A DNA stretch of 49,288 nt from Pontibacterium granulatum. Its GTDB lineage: Bacteria > Pseudomonadota > Gammaproteobacteria > Pseudomonadales > Balneatricaceae. A program made the translations under genes and the position numbers. A model generated the notes under the pieces. It had not been told where the DNA came from. It saw only the letters and a list, made by a program, of their open reading frames with translations, and searched no databases. Of this stretch, positions 33,135 through 41,065 are shown piece after piece. The stretch is taken from assembly GCF_029961155.1 (NCBI RefSeq), contig NZ_JASBRH010000029.1:1-49288 (forward strand). The letters are read 5' to 3'. Within the stretch, counting starts at the first letter, position 1. Each line of letters opens with the position of its first letter.

Positions 33135-33175
33135 TTGGGGATTAAAACAGAGCGGCCTATAATGGCCGCTCTGTT
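33135..33175 (+). promoter_or_regulatory. ybaK promoter embedded in a perfect palindrome
   Basis: TTGGGG (33135-33140), 17 bp, then TATAAT (33158-33163), giving a start near 33170. The TATAAT is the exact loop of a 12-bp inverted repeat, AACAGAGCGGCC (33146-33157) / GGCCGCTCTGTT (33164-33175). On read-through RNA the same palindrome, followed by GTTT, could act as a terminator for the upstream genes. Confidence 0.6.
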
Positions 33176-33191
33176 GTTTAAGGAGCTTACG

Positions 33192-33665
33192 ATGACACCG
33201 GCAATTAACGCGGCCAAAAAGGGCAAAGTGAAATATGCACTCCATGAGTACAGCCACGATCCAGCGGCGGCTTCGTATGGAGAGGAAGCGGCCGATGCGT
33301 TGGGTATGGAGTACGGCCGTGTATTCAAAACCTTGCTGGTGGAGATCAACGGCGACAACCGCAAGCTCGCCGTAGGTGTTGTACCGGTGTCAGGCCAGTT
33401 GGATCTGAAAGCGATGGCATCCGCGCTAAAGGCCAAGAAAGTAGCCATGGCCAACCCGGCCGATGCCGAGCGGGCAACCGGCTACGTGGTCGGAGGGATC
33501 AGTCCGCTGGGCCAGAAAAAACGCCTGCCGATGGTGATCGACAGCAGTGCAGAAAAATACGACGCTATCTGCATGAGCGCGGGCCGCCGAGGCCTGGAGA
33601 TCGAGATGTCAGCTGTAGATCTGATGAAGCTCACAGGGGCGATCTTGGCGCCGATTGGGCGCTAA
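33192..33665 (+). CDS. ybaK: Cys-tRNA(Pro)/Cys-tRNA(Cys) deacylase YbaK/EbsC
   Basis: A 157-aa YbaK-family protein that hydrolyses mischarged Cys-tRNA(Pro). The catalytic lysine region is GRVFKTLLVEI near residue 44; GYVVGGISPLGQKKRLP near 95 is diagnostic. The ATG at 33192 has AAGGAG 7 nt upstream, so a longer upstream frame is ignored. Its stop overlaps by 3 bp the convergent hypothetical gene. Confidence 0.93.
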   Translation: MTPAINAAKKGKVKYALHEYSHDPAAASYGEEAADALGMEYGRVFKTLLVEINGDNRKLAVGVVPVSGQLDLKAMASALKAKKVAMANPADAERATGYVVGGISPLGQKKRLPMVIDSSAEKYDAICMSAGRRGLEIEMSAVDLMKLTGAILAPIGR

Positions 33666-34126
33666 TCACCGATACTGTGTTTAAAAGCGTCCAGCTTTTC
33701 TTTTAGCTCCTCACTGTCTTGAAGGTGGTTTAGCTCCGTTCTGGCATTTTCCGTTATGTTTTGAACTTGGGCCAGTGCGTCGGATAGGTGGGAAACGGCA
33801 TTCATGAGGGCTTGATAGGTGTCTCTGTCTAACTCTTTCAAGTTGCCAAGTGAGTCACATGCCTGGTCAATCATCTGCGGTAGAGCCTTGAGGGCGGCAA
33901 TTTCCGCAGGCGTTTCATTTAGCTCGGCTTGCAGCTTTGCCCTGTCCTCGAGCCAGAGTTCTAGCTCTCGAATTTCTATCTCGCTAAGCTTGGCAGCCAC
34001 GTGAGGGGCGATAGTCTCAACCGCTGAATCGAAAGTAGCGACGACCACGCGTGTGTCTGGGTTGCCCTGATCGCCAGGAACGATCCGGATACATTGAACG
34101 GTGGCATCATCTGTGACGAACTCCAT
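33662..34126 (-). CDS. Hypothetical protein with coiled coil
   Basis: A 154-aa acidic protein, not recognised. Residues 45-150 are helical and heptad-like (LSEIEIRELELWLEDRAKLQ, then TENARTELNHLQDSEELKEK), and the first 40 residues look like a small beta domain. There are no membrane segments. GGGAG lies 6 nt before the ATG, which supports a real gene. It may be co-transcribed with the small zinc-ribbon gene upstream. Confidence 0.65.
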   Translation of the reverse strand: MEFVTDDATVQCIRIVPGDQGNPDTRVVVATFDSAVETIAPHVAAKLSEIEIRELELWLEDRAKLQAELNETPAEIAALKALPQMIDQACDSLGNLKELDRDTYQALMNAVSHLSDALAQVQNITENARTELNHLQDSEELKEKLDAFKHSIGD

Positions 34127-34268
34127 AAACGTTCTCCCTTTTGTTTTATTAACCTACTACCAAAAGAGATAGATGTTCTGTCGTTTAGTTCAACTGGTTT
34201 GTGCTATGGGTGTAACTCTCGACTAGGAACAAGCCTGTTCTCTGTCGATACGTTGCCTTGGATACACA

Positions 34269-34496
34269 CTACACGGGGGCATGAACGCACTCGGTACTAA
34301 TCCGCCAGCCAAGGCCTGGATCGAAACTCCAATTGGTACCACAAACTTCGCACGTGTGAAGGCTGAGGGTTTCGAATTTAGCGATCTCTTTTAGCTCACT
34401 GTGTCCGACCAAGGCTTGAACAGTGAGGGTCCGGTGACCTGCCTCCGTGTTCTTCAATGTGAAACAACGCGAACAAACTTCCTTTTGGCTTTCCAT
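34269..34496 (-). CDS. Small hypothetical protein with two CxxC motifs
   Basis: A 75-aa protein with CSRC (residues 8-11) and CEVC (about 49-52) separated by about 37 residues, the layout of a zinc ribbon. It has no recognised family. The ribosome site is weak. It is the same strand as, and 142 bp upstream of, the coiled-coil gene. Between 34497 and 34755 no further gene is convincing. Confidence 0.45.
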   Translation of the reverse strand: MESQKEVCSRCFTLKNTEAGHRTLTVQALVGHSELKEIAKFETLSLHTCEVCGTNWSFDPGLGWRISTECVHAPV

Positions 34497-34755
34497 AAAG
34501 ACACTCTGCTTGTGTACTGATGGTTAAGCAATATACATATGTGTCCGCGGTATATATATGGGAAAAATTTCAATTGAAATTTGGATATTTGTAGGAATGT
34601 TCAACAAGGTTGAGCAACCTATCGAACTACAGATGGCCTTGTAGGAGGTAATTGAATACTTGATTAAGCATTCACTGATCCGTGTGACGACAGTTGAGAA
34701 GTGCCTTATTTGTAAGATAAAAACTTTCATCGCAACAAGTCATGAACCAAACGCT

Positions 34756-35721
34756 TCAGGATGGAGACGCATTCCGTTCATCTCGTGGCGAGTGTCCATA
34801 GTGATTGCGATAACAGCGTGCGAAGTAAGAGGTTGAGCTGAAGCCACAGGCAGTGCTGATTTGCAGAATGGAGAGGGTGGACTGGCGAAGCAGGTGTTGG
34901 GCGCGTTCCAGCCTCAGGTTCATATAGTGGGTGGCGGGAGACGCGCCAACGGTATTACGGAACAATCGTTCAAGCTGTCGCGTCGAAAGGCCAACAAGGT
35001 CACCGATCTCCTGACATGTCAGCACCTCTTCAATGTTCGCACGCATCAATTCCAGTGCTTTTAGTAACCGCGGGTGGTTTGTTGGATGTCGCATCTGTAG
35101 CTCCATCCGTTGCTTCTCGTGTGCGGGGCGAATTGCCGGGTGAATACACTGCTCGGCGACGTCTTTGGCGAGTTCTTCACCATGCTTCCAGGAGATCATC
35201 TGCAACATCATATCCAAGCCAGCTAGTCCGCCTGAGCAGGTCATGATGTTGCGATCGATTTCGTATAGCTCGCCGGTAACGTTCAGCATGGGAAACTGCT
35301 CGGCGAGACTGGCCTGATTCTCCCAGTGGATGGTACAGGTGTGGTCTTTCAGCAAGCCTGCTTTTGCAAGAATCAAGCTACCGGTTGATGTTCCCCCCAT
35401 GCCAATCCCTTTGCGACTGTTATGTTTCAGCCAGTGGTACAGCTCTGGGTTGCCCGCATGTTGTGCGCCAATACCCGCGACAACCAGAAGAATATCCAGC
35501 TGATCGGATTCCGACTGTTTCAATGTCGGACTGAAAGGCAGGCCATTGCTCGCAGTAACCGTCTTATCATCGGGCGTCAGAAAGTGCCATTCGTAGAGGT
35601 GCTTTCCACTCATGCGGTTCGCCATACGCAGTGGTTCCAGTGCCGCGGAAAAAGAAAGCATGGAGAAATCCTGAATCAGGAAGAAGCCGACATGTTGAAC
35701 ATCGGAAGAGGCGGAGGACAT
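34756..35721 (-). CDS. GlxA-type AraC family regulator
   Basis: A 321-aa regulator with an N-terminal DJ-1/PfpI-like domain (about 8-190; GGTSTGSLILAKAGLL near 129) and a C-terminal AraC double helix-turn-helix (about 215-315; GDLVGLSTRQLERLFRNTVG and ISTACGFSSTSYFARCYRNH). This architecture includes regulators of carnitine, glycine betaine and related catabolism (CdhR, GbdR). The ATG at 35721 is preferred to a TTG five codons earlier, though the ribosome site is poor. It is divergent from the hydrolase gene, and two direct repeats in the gap are likely its operator. Confidence 0.85.
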   Translation of the reverse strand: MSSASSDVQHVGFFLIQDFSMLSFSAALEPLRMANRMSGKHLYEWHFLTPDDKTVTASNGLPFSPTLKQSESDQLDILLVVAGIGAQHAGNPELYHWLKHNSRKGIGMGGTSTGSLILAKAGLLKDHTCTIHWENQASLAEQFPMLNVTGELYEIDRNIMTCSGGLAGLDMMLQMISWKHGEELAKDVAEQCIHPAIRPAHEKQRMELQMRHPTNHPRLLKALELMRANIEEVLTCQEIGDLVGLSTRQLERLFRNTVGASPATHYMNLRLERAQHLLRQSTLSILQISTACGFSSTSYFARCYRNHYGHSPRDERNASPS

Positions 35722-35739
35722 ACAGAGAACTACCAAGAA

Positions 35740-35771
35740 GTCGTAATTTTATTCAATGATGTCGTAATTTT
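35740..35771 (+). promoter_or_regulatory. 21-bp-spaced direct repeats, likely AraC-type operator
   Basis: GTCGTAATTTT occurs at 35740-35750 and again at 35761-35771, exactly 21 bp apart (two helical turns), in the gap between the GlxA-type regulator and the hydrolase gene. Direct repeats at this spacing are typical of AraC-family binding sites. Confidence 0.55.
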
Positions 35772-35877
35772 CAGATTTTGACCACCGTGATTTGGCGATT
35801 ATTTACTCCAACAGCCGGGATTACAGGATTCCGGTGTTAACAATAAAAATCCCACTTTGAGATCGGAATCACGAATC

Positions 35878-36768
35878 ATGATCGAACAGAAAGTTAAATT
35901 TTATAGCGATGGCCTGCAGCTTGACGGTGCGTTTTTCACCGATGAATCCAACAACAATCCAGACCTGCCAATCGTAATTGCGTGTTCCGGTTTTACCGGT
36001 CAGAAAAACATTCACCCAGAGCGTTATGCACGTGCCTGGACGCCAAAAGGTTATACCGTATTTGGCTTCGACTACCGTGGTTTTGGTGAATCTGAGGGTA
36101 TCCGTGAGCGCGTAATTCTGGAAGAACAGGTACGTGATATCGCGAATGCCGTGGCTATTGTGCGTGAACGTGCCGATGCTGAAAACCGCAAAGTAGTTCT
36201 GGCGGGTTGGGGCATGGCGGGTGGCCTGATTCTTGATGCTGTGCGTCTTTGCGAAGGTATGGTTGATGGCCTGGTGGCGATGAACGGTTTCTTTGATGCA
36301 GTACGTGTACAGAAAGCGCTGCGCGGTGAACACGGCTGGAAAGAGTTCAAGCAGTTTATGGCAGATGAGCGTCTTCGCCTGGCGAAAGGTGGCGAGAAGG
36401 AAGGTATCGATCCATTCAAGATCTACCCACTGGATCCGGTAAGCCGCGAATACGTCTACACGGAGCTGGTGAAAGCACCGGGCTACGGCGTAACCTCCGA
36501 TTTTGATTTTGCAGACTCCCTGATCAGCTTCAAACCCGAAGCGCACCTGGATGAGCGTTTCAGCGTGATCCCGCTACTGATCGCGCACGGTGCAGAGAAT
36601 GACCTGCATCCGGTGACTGAGCCGAAGTCCCTGTATGCGGCTTACCCAGGTCCTAAGTCCCTGTTCCTGCTAGCAAATGGCGGTCATACAGAGTGGATGC
36701 TGGATGATGACCCGCGTTTCATCGAGTTCTCCGGTCACATTGCAAACTGGGTTGCTGAGAACGTTTGA
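35878..36768 (+). CDS. Alpha/beta-hydrolase-fold protein lacking the nucleophile serine
   Basis: A 296-aa alpha/beta-hydrolase. The oxyanion region ACSGFTGQK, the GFDYRGFGESEG block (about 63-74), the acid in AHGAENDLHP and the histidine in NGGHTEWM are all present. The nucleophile elbow, however, reads LAGWGMAGG (108-116), so glycine (G112) replaces the expected serine of GxSxG. It may be inactive as an esterase, use another mechanism, or bind a ligand. It is followed by an amidohydrolase gene on the same strand, with a hairpin between them. The substrate is unknown. Confidence 0.8.
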   Translation: MIEQKVKFYSDGLQLDGAFFTDESNNNPDLPIVIACSGFTGQKNIHPERYARAWTPKGYTVFGFDYRGFGESEGIRERVILEEQVRDIANAVAIVRERADAENRKVVLAGWGMAGGLILDAVRLCEGMVDGLVAMNGFFDAVRVQKALRGEHGWKEFKQFMADERLRLAKGGEKEGIDPFKIYPLDPVSREYVYTELVKAPGYGVTSDFDFADSLISFKPEAHLDERFSVIPLLIAHGAENDLHPVTEPKSLYAAYPGPKSLFLLANGGHTEWMLDDDPRFIEFSGHIANWVAENV

Positions 36769-36777
36769 TGATCAGAT

Positions 36778-36809
36778 TGCTGCAGGTGGATGATTGTCTA
36801 CCTGCAGCA
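36778..36809 (+). other. Intercistronic hairpin
   Basis: TGCTGCAGGT (36778-36787) pairs perfectly with ACCTGCAGCA (36800-36809) across a 12-nt loop, between the hydrolase and amidohydrolase genes. With no strong T-run it is probably a processing or attenuation element. Confidence 0.6.
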
Positions 36810-36822
36810 TTTGGAGATACCG

Positions 36823-37704
36823 ATGGACGATAATATTCCTCTCTGTGATGCGGCTGATCCGTTTCCGAAGCCTCCCGAGTTCGAACTGCCCGCTGGTGCC
36901 TGTGACACCCACGCACATGTCTTTGGTCCCCAGGATCGTTATCCCTACACACTAAACCGCACCTATACCCCACCCGATGCACCACCGGGCGCTTATCTGC
37001 ATATGCATGAGCGTCTGGGGATTGAACGCGGTGTGCTGGTGCAACCCAGTGTGTATGGCACCGACAACAGCCTGCAGATGGATACGCTGAATTACCTGAA
37101 CAATCGAGGTAAGCAGTACAAAGGCGTTGCGGTTGTCGCCGCTGATGTTAGTGACGCTGAGTTGGATAAGCTCGAAGCGGCAGGTCATTGTGGCGTACGC
37201 ATGAATCTATTGTTTAAAGGCGGTATCGAGTGGATGGATGTGCAGGGATTGGCGGAACGTCTGGCAGATCGTAACTGGCATATACAGTTTTTGGTAGATG
37301 TATCCGATTTCGATGATCTGGAATCTCGCATCCGAAAACTGCCGGTACCCGTGGTAGTAGATCATATGGGGCATATGAGCTGCGCCAAGGGAATTAATCA
37401 TGATGGCTTCCAGTCACTGCTGCGTTTGCTGGCTGATGGTGAGGCATGGGTGAAATTGTCCGGTGCTTATCGCATTACCGGCGAACAGTTGCCGCCTTAC
37501 AGTGACGTTGCTCCATTTGCGCAGGCGCTGATCGAAGCGAACCCGGAAAACTGCGTATGGGGTTCTGACTGGCCGCATCCCCACTTTTCTATCCCAATGC
37601 CTAATGCAGGAGACCTGCTGTCTCTGCTGGCTGCTTGGGCGCCCGAAGAGGCACAACGTCGGGCAATATTGGTCGAGAACCCCGCTCGGCTGTACGGATT
37701 TTAA
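36823..37704 (+). CDS. Amidohydrolase-2 family (LigI-like) lactonase or hydrolase
   Basis: A 293-aa TIM-barrel metal-dependent hydrolase. The start of the barrel is CDTHAHVFGP near residue 28, and the late motif WGSDWPHPH near 247 holds the catalytic aspartate. The closest described relatives hydrolyse 2-pyrone-4,6-dicarboxylate or sugar lactones. The ATG at 36823 follows GGAG. With the preceding hydrolase it probably forms a two-gene catabolic unit controlled by the divergent GlxA-type regulator. A terminator follows at 37749. Confidence 0.85.
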   Translation: MDDNIPLCDAADPFPKPPEFELPAGACDTHAHVFGPQDRYPYTLNRTYTPPDAPPGAYLHMHERLGIERGVLVQPSVYGTDNSLQMDTLNYLNNRGKQYKGVAVVAADVSDAELDKLEAAGHCGVRMNLLFKGGIEWMDVQGLAERLADRNWHIQFLVDVSDFDDLESRIRKLPVPVVVDHMGHMSCAKGINHDGFQSLLRLLADGEAWVKLSGAYRITGEQLPPYSDVAPFAQALIEANPENCVWGSDWPHPHFSIPMPNAGDLLSLLAAWAPEEAQRRAILVENPARLYGF

Positions 37705-37748
37705 TCCTCATAATGGTCGACTAGCTCGTGCTTTTGCTAGCCATTCTT

Positions 37749-37771
37749 GCCGCCCTTAGGGCGGCTTTTTT
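37749..37771 (+). terminator. Terminator of the hydrolase-amidohydrolase unit
   Basis: GCCGCCC (37749-37755), TTA, GGGCGGC (37759-37765) and six T residues form a compact intrinsic terminator. Confidence 0.95.
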
Positions 37772-37881
37772 GTGTGAGCATAATCAATAACTTATTGAAC
37801 TACAGTTAGGTTGGGTTTTGTTTCTAAGGTTGATGGGAGATACTGCTCACGCTTAAGGAAAACATCAGGAAGGAATCCTAA

Positions 37882-38619
37882 ATGAAACAAGCCAAGAAAC
37901 TGCTTGCCTGCGCCATTATCGCTTCAACCGTTGTGTTACCTGGATGTGTAACCAATCCTGCCAAAGAAAAGATAAAAGCCTACCAACAAGGAATGGTGTT
38001 CGAGGACACTTTAAGTATTGGTAATCATGAGCTTCCGTTGCCTGAAGGAAAATGGACATACGTTGGCTCTCAATTTCATATAAGTGATCGAAATCGTCCT
38101 TTCGGCATTGTTTCCTTGATAAAGAGTGATGGCAAAGTGCTTACAGATGCTTTGCTGGTTATGAGTGCTCTTGATCAAGGGGGAACCGCTGGATATTGGA
38201 GCAGTTCTTTCTGTGAGCGCCGAGATCTACTGTACAAAGAAGTTAGAACAAATGTCGAAGGCAAAAAGCAAGATTGTTGGGGCATTAACTACTTTGTGAC
38301 AGCGAGAACGCAGAAAACAGGTTCGGCTGCGCGGAAAACGCTGGAATATATTAAGAAGCATCGATTAGAGATGCCGAGCTTCGCAGTATATTCTCAGCAC
38401 AGACTGACTGAGTATGGGAACTTTGTTGAATATCAGCATGCTACCAATCCGGAATACTACTCCAATGTAGAGCCCGTACCGGCAAGTAGTTGGTTATCTT
38501 CCGAGTGGCATGTTGACCGCTATTATCGCGATCCGCAAAAAGTTCAGTACGTCGATAGAGTAAAGCGTCAGGCTCAAAAGCTACACGAGAAACTCAAGCT
38601 GGGTTTTGCTGTGAATTAA
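37882..38619 (+). CDS. Hypothetical lipoprotein
   Basis: A 245-aa exported protein. The signal sequence ends in a lipobox, VVLPGC (C22), so it should be a lipoprotein. The mature part is not recognised. It contains three further cysteines in the middle region (SFCERR and KKQDCWG among them) and ends in a basic helical tail. Codon use looks more AT-rich than its neighbours, which hints at a different history. GGAA precedes the ATG. It stands alone between a terminator and a REP-like repeat. Confidence 0.65.
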   Translation: MKQAKKLLACAIIASTVVLPGCVTNPAKEKIKAYQQGMVFEDTLSIGNHELPLPEGKWTYVGSQFHISDRNRPFGIVSLIKSDGKVLTDALLVMSALDQGGTAGYWSSSFCERRDLLYKEVRTNVEGKKQDCWGINYFVTARTQKTGSAARKTLEYIKKHRLEMPSFAVYSQHRLTEYGNFVEYQHATNPEYYSNVEPVPASSWLSSEWHVDRYYRDPQKVQYVDRVKRQAQKLHEKLKLGFAVN

Positions 38620-38639
38620 CAGCGTTTAGGCTTTGATGT

Positions 38640-38718
38640 GTTGGGCATCAGTTTGTGATGACCAACCTGCTTGGCAGGGAAGAGTGGTAGGTTGGCCAAG
38701 CAGTAAGACGTGCCCAAC
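38640..38718. repeat. REP-like element, copy 4
   Basis: GTTGGGCATCA...TGATGACCAACCTGC, a spacer, then GTAGGTTGGCCAAGC...GTGCCCAAC. The second hairpin is degraded compared with copies 2 and 3. It lies after the lipoprotein gene. Confidence 0.75.
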
Positions 38719-38734
38719 TTACAAATTACTCAAA

Positions 38735-38759
38735 TAAAAAAGCGCAGCCAGGCTGCGCT
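38735..38759 (-). terminator. Terminator of the ABC-GATase-PrpD operon
   Basis: On the minus strand AGCGCAGC, a CTG loop and GCTGCGCT (38759 down to 38741) are followed by a T-run (38740 down to 38735). It lies 21 bp after the MmgE/PrpD stop codon. Confidence 0.9.
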
Positions 38760-38779
38760 AAACGTGCTTGTTATAGGGC

Positions 38780-40099
38780 TTAAACGCTCAATAGTTTCAG
38801 GTAGTGTTTCAACTCTGTGCAGCTCAACCTGTCCAGCTTTAGCGTTAAGTCACAGATCTCGTCAGCCTGTTCACGGCTGATTCCTGATGTACTCAGGGTG
38901 TAAAATTTCTCGATCAGTTCTTCATCCGTGAGCGGGTTTTCCGGATTGCCACGTGCAATCGATGGTTCTGATTTCAGCGTACGGCCATCCTTCAGTTCAA
39001 CCTCCGCGTGAGCCCAGCGCTCGGCCGGGAATACTGCGTTGTATTGATCGGTCTCGTGGGTAACAACACGGCTACTGAGATCCAGCCGTTGTGGATTGCC
39101 CAATCCCTGCTCTGTTTCGGCTACTGCTTCGGCGGTGACCACATCGTCGATCAGCGCAGAGGCAACGGAGAAAGGCAGGCTGTACTGCGCTTGTTCAGTG
39201 GTTTGCGGGCGTTTGACGTGCAGGCGGGTGGCTTCATGAAAACTGTAGATATGGATTGTTTCGATCTGATCTGGATCGAACGCTTCGCGGCTACGGATCT
39301 GACGTACGGCTTCTACGGCCGGTTGGGCCCAACGGCAGACCGGATAAGCTTTGAAGTACTGTTCTAAGATGTACCAGCGGGATCCCAGGTCATCCCAGAT
39401 TGGAGCCAGTTTTTCATCCGCCAATGTGATCGCCGGTGCGCCGGTAAAACCGGAGCGAGCCAACAGGGCAGCGCTAATGCCTGCCATGGCACCCCAGCCA
39501 GAACCATCCTTCACCATGGTCGGGAAGTCGATGCAACGCATCATCTGGCTACGTGGGCCGTAGAATTCAGCCGTGCCCAGGGCTTCCAGTGTTTGTTGTT
39601 CATCCAGCTTCAGGATGCGTGCAGCAATCGCTGCAACGGCGATACAGTTCCAGGCACCGGAGGTGTGGTAATCCTCTGCGCTGGCGTGCAAGGCTATACC
39701 TGCACGGGTGGCTATTTCGTAGCCGATGACCACGGCATTAATGAACGCCTCACCGGAAAGTGCTTCTTCTTCCGCCAGTGCCAGCAGTGCTGGTAAAATC
39801 GCCACACCAACATGGCCTTTGGTGAGGACCTGTCCATCGTGGGCGTCGATGCTGTCGATCAGCATACCGCCGAACAAAGTCGCCCCCACCAGGCTGCCGT
39901 GCTTATCGCTGAACAGCAGTGGTGTTTTCCCCGGATACTGGCTGGTAACGAATTCGCCCAGAATGCGGCTTAAGCGGGTTTTGTGTCCGGCTACTGCGAC
40001 ACCGAGCAGATCCAGAGTGCAGATTCGGGCCAGGTGAACTACATCGTTTGGCAACTGGCTGAATTCGAGCTGATGAATGAAATGAGTGATCTTTTGCAT
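38780..40099 (-). CDS. MmgE/PrpD family protein
   Basis: A 439-aa protein of the MmgE/PrpD fold, which includes 2-methylcitrate dehydratase, cis-aconitate decarboxylase and iminodisuccinate epimerase. Family features include LDLLGVAVAGHKT (about 29-41), IDSIDAHDGQVLTKGHVG near 82 and YFKAYPVCRWAQPA near 248. The actual reaction cannot be told from sequence. It is the last gene of a six-gene operon with an osmolyte-type ABC transporter, so it probably acts on a carboxylic intermediate of the imported compound. Confidence 0.85.
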   Translation of the reverse strand: MQKITHFIHQLEFSQLPNDVVHLARICTLDLLGVAVAGHKTRLSRILGEFVTSQYPGKTPLLFSDKHGSLVGATLFGGMLIDSIDAHDGQVLTKGHVGVAILPALLALAEEEALSGEAFINAVVIGYEIATRAGIALHASAEDYHTSGAWNCIAVAAIAARILKLDEQQTLEALGTAEFYGPRSQMMRCIDFPTMVKDGSGWGAMAGISAALLARSGFTGAPAITLADEKLAPIWDDLGSRWYILEQYFKAYPVCRWAQPAVEAVRQIRSREAFDPDQIETIHIYSFHEATRLHVKRPQTTEQAQYSLPFSVASALIDDVVTAEAVAETEQGLGNPQRLDLSSRVVTHETDQYNAVFPAERWAHAEVELKDGRTLKSEPSIARGNPENPLTDEELIEKFYTLSTSGISREQADEICDLTLKLDRLSCTELKHYLKLLSV

Positions 40100-40170
40100 G
40101 ACAAAAGTGTCCTGGGGCAGGTGTGGCCATCTGCCCTGTTAGCAATTGATTAAGGATAATCCGGTTATGT

Positions 40171-41001
40171 TCAGCGGCCTTTGGTAAAGCCGCTCAATGA
40201 TGAGCGATGGGCTATCAGCGCCAACCAATTGGTCAGCTCCAGCATCCTCGTGTGTGGAACGAGGTCTTTGGCATCTACCCCCAGTCGTGCTGACGCATCT
40301 GCTTTGGACTCGCTCTCCAGTAGACGAAGATCGCGTGCCAAGGAGGCGCCGGAGGCAAACAGACCGTCGGCTTCGACGATATCGGCGATCTCGGTTGCGG
40401 AAATTTCCGGGTGATACTGCATCCCCCAAAAACTCACGCCGTTATTTTCATAGGTAAACGCTTGCACCGGTGAGTGGGCATTGGTTGCCGTCAGAAGAGC
40501 TCCACTTGGAAGCTCGGAGACTTCATCTCGGTGGATGCATGGGCAGGTAAATTCTGTGTTACGGCCTGCGTGGATCGGGTGCTTTTGGCCTTCGGTTGTC
40601 AGCTGGATTTTTTTTGCTAAACCCAGTTCCAAACCGTTGGGTGAGGAGTGAACTCTACCACCCAGTACCACCGCGCCCAGCTGCATACCGTTGCAAGAGC
40701 CCAGCACAGGTTTACCACTGCTAAGTGCTTTTTCCATGGTATCCCGCAGAGGTTTGGCCTCCGGTGCGTCGACCGACCAGTTTACGGTGGAACCGGTAAA
40801 AACGATTCCGTCCACATTATCGAAGGTGAGATCTTGCAGTGAAAAGTCCGGATGGTAAGGCTGCAGAAGCTGAGTAACGGTATTCGGCCGACAGCTTAAC
40901 AGTGCATTCTGGTAGTACTGCGCATTGCTGGTCACTCCCTGTTGAACGTTGATGCGCAGTTGCTCGGGCGTATCGCCCTCAATGATAAGTATATGTGCCA
41001 T
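40171..41001 (-). CDS. Class I glutamine amidotransferase-like protein
   Basis: A 276-aa protein. Residues 1-205 form a GATase1 domain with nucleophile cysteine in GSCNGMQLG (C102) and the histidine-glutamate pair in QYHPEI. The rest is a helical tail. Related stand-alone proteins hydrolyse gamma-glutamyl compounds or act as GMP-synthase-like amidotransferases. No synthetase partner is nearby, so hydrolysis of a gamma-glutamylated intermediate is a fair guess. It is the same operon as the ABC transporter. Confidence 0.82.
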   Translation of the reverse strand: MAHILIIEGDTPEQLRINVQQGVTSNAQYYQNALLSCRPNTVTQLLQPYHPDFSLQDLTFDNVDGIVFTGSTVNWSVDAPEAKPLRDTMEKALSSGKPVLGSCNGMQLGAVVLGGRVHSSPNGLELGLAKKIQLTTEGQKHPIHAGRNTEFTCPCIHRDEVSELPSGALLTATNAHSPVQAFTYENNGVSFWGMQYHPEISATEIADIVEADGLFASGASLARDLRLLESESKADASARLGVDAKDLVPHTRMLELTNWLALIAHRSSLSGFTKGR

Positions 41002-41032
41002 TGTCAGGATTCATCTGCACGTTGGGGCTGTA

Positions 41033-41058
41033 GGCCCAACCCCGATTGGGGTTGAGCC
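41033..41058 (-). other. Hairpin between the binding-protein and GATase genes
   Basis: CAACCCC (41037-41043) and GGGGTTG (41048-41054), with an outer GGC/GCC pair, form a stable stem with a GATT loop, 8 bp after the binding-protein stop. Such hairpins often raise the relative amount of the binding protein by protecting its message. Confidence 0.65.
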
Positions 41059-41065
41059 CTCACGC

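Noticed and set aside
34524-34730. A 68-codon minus-strand frame between the zinc-ribbon gene and the GlxA-type regulator
   Set aside because: AT-rich, Ile/Ser-rich translation without a ribosome site or motif.
17549-38718. The recurring GTTGGGC/GTAGGTTGG units considered as CRISPR repeats
   Set aside because: They are palindromic, dispersed over 21 kb in single or double units, with no regular spacers and no cas genes.
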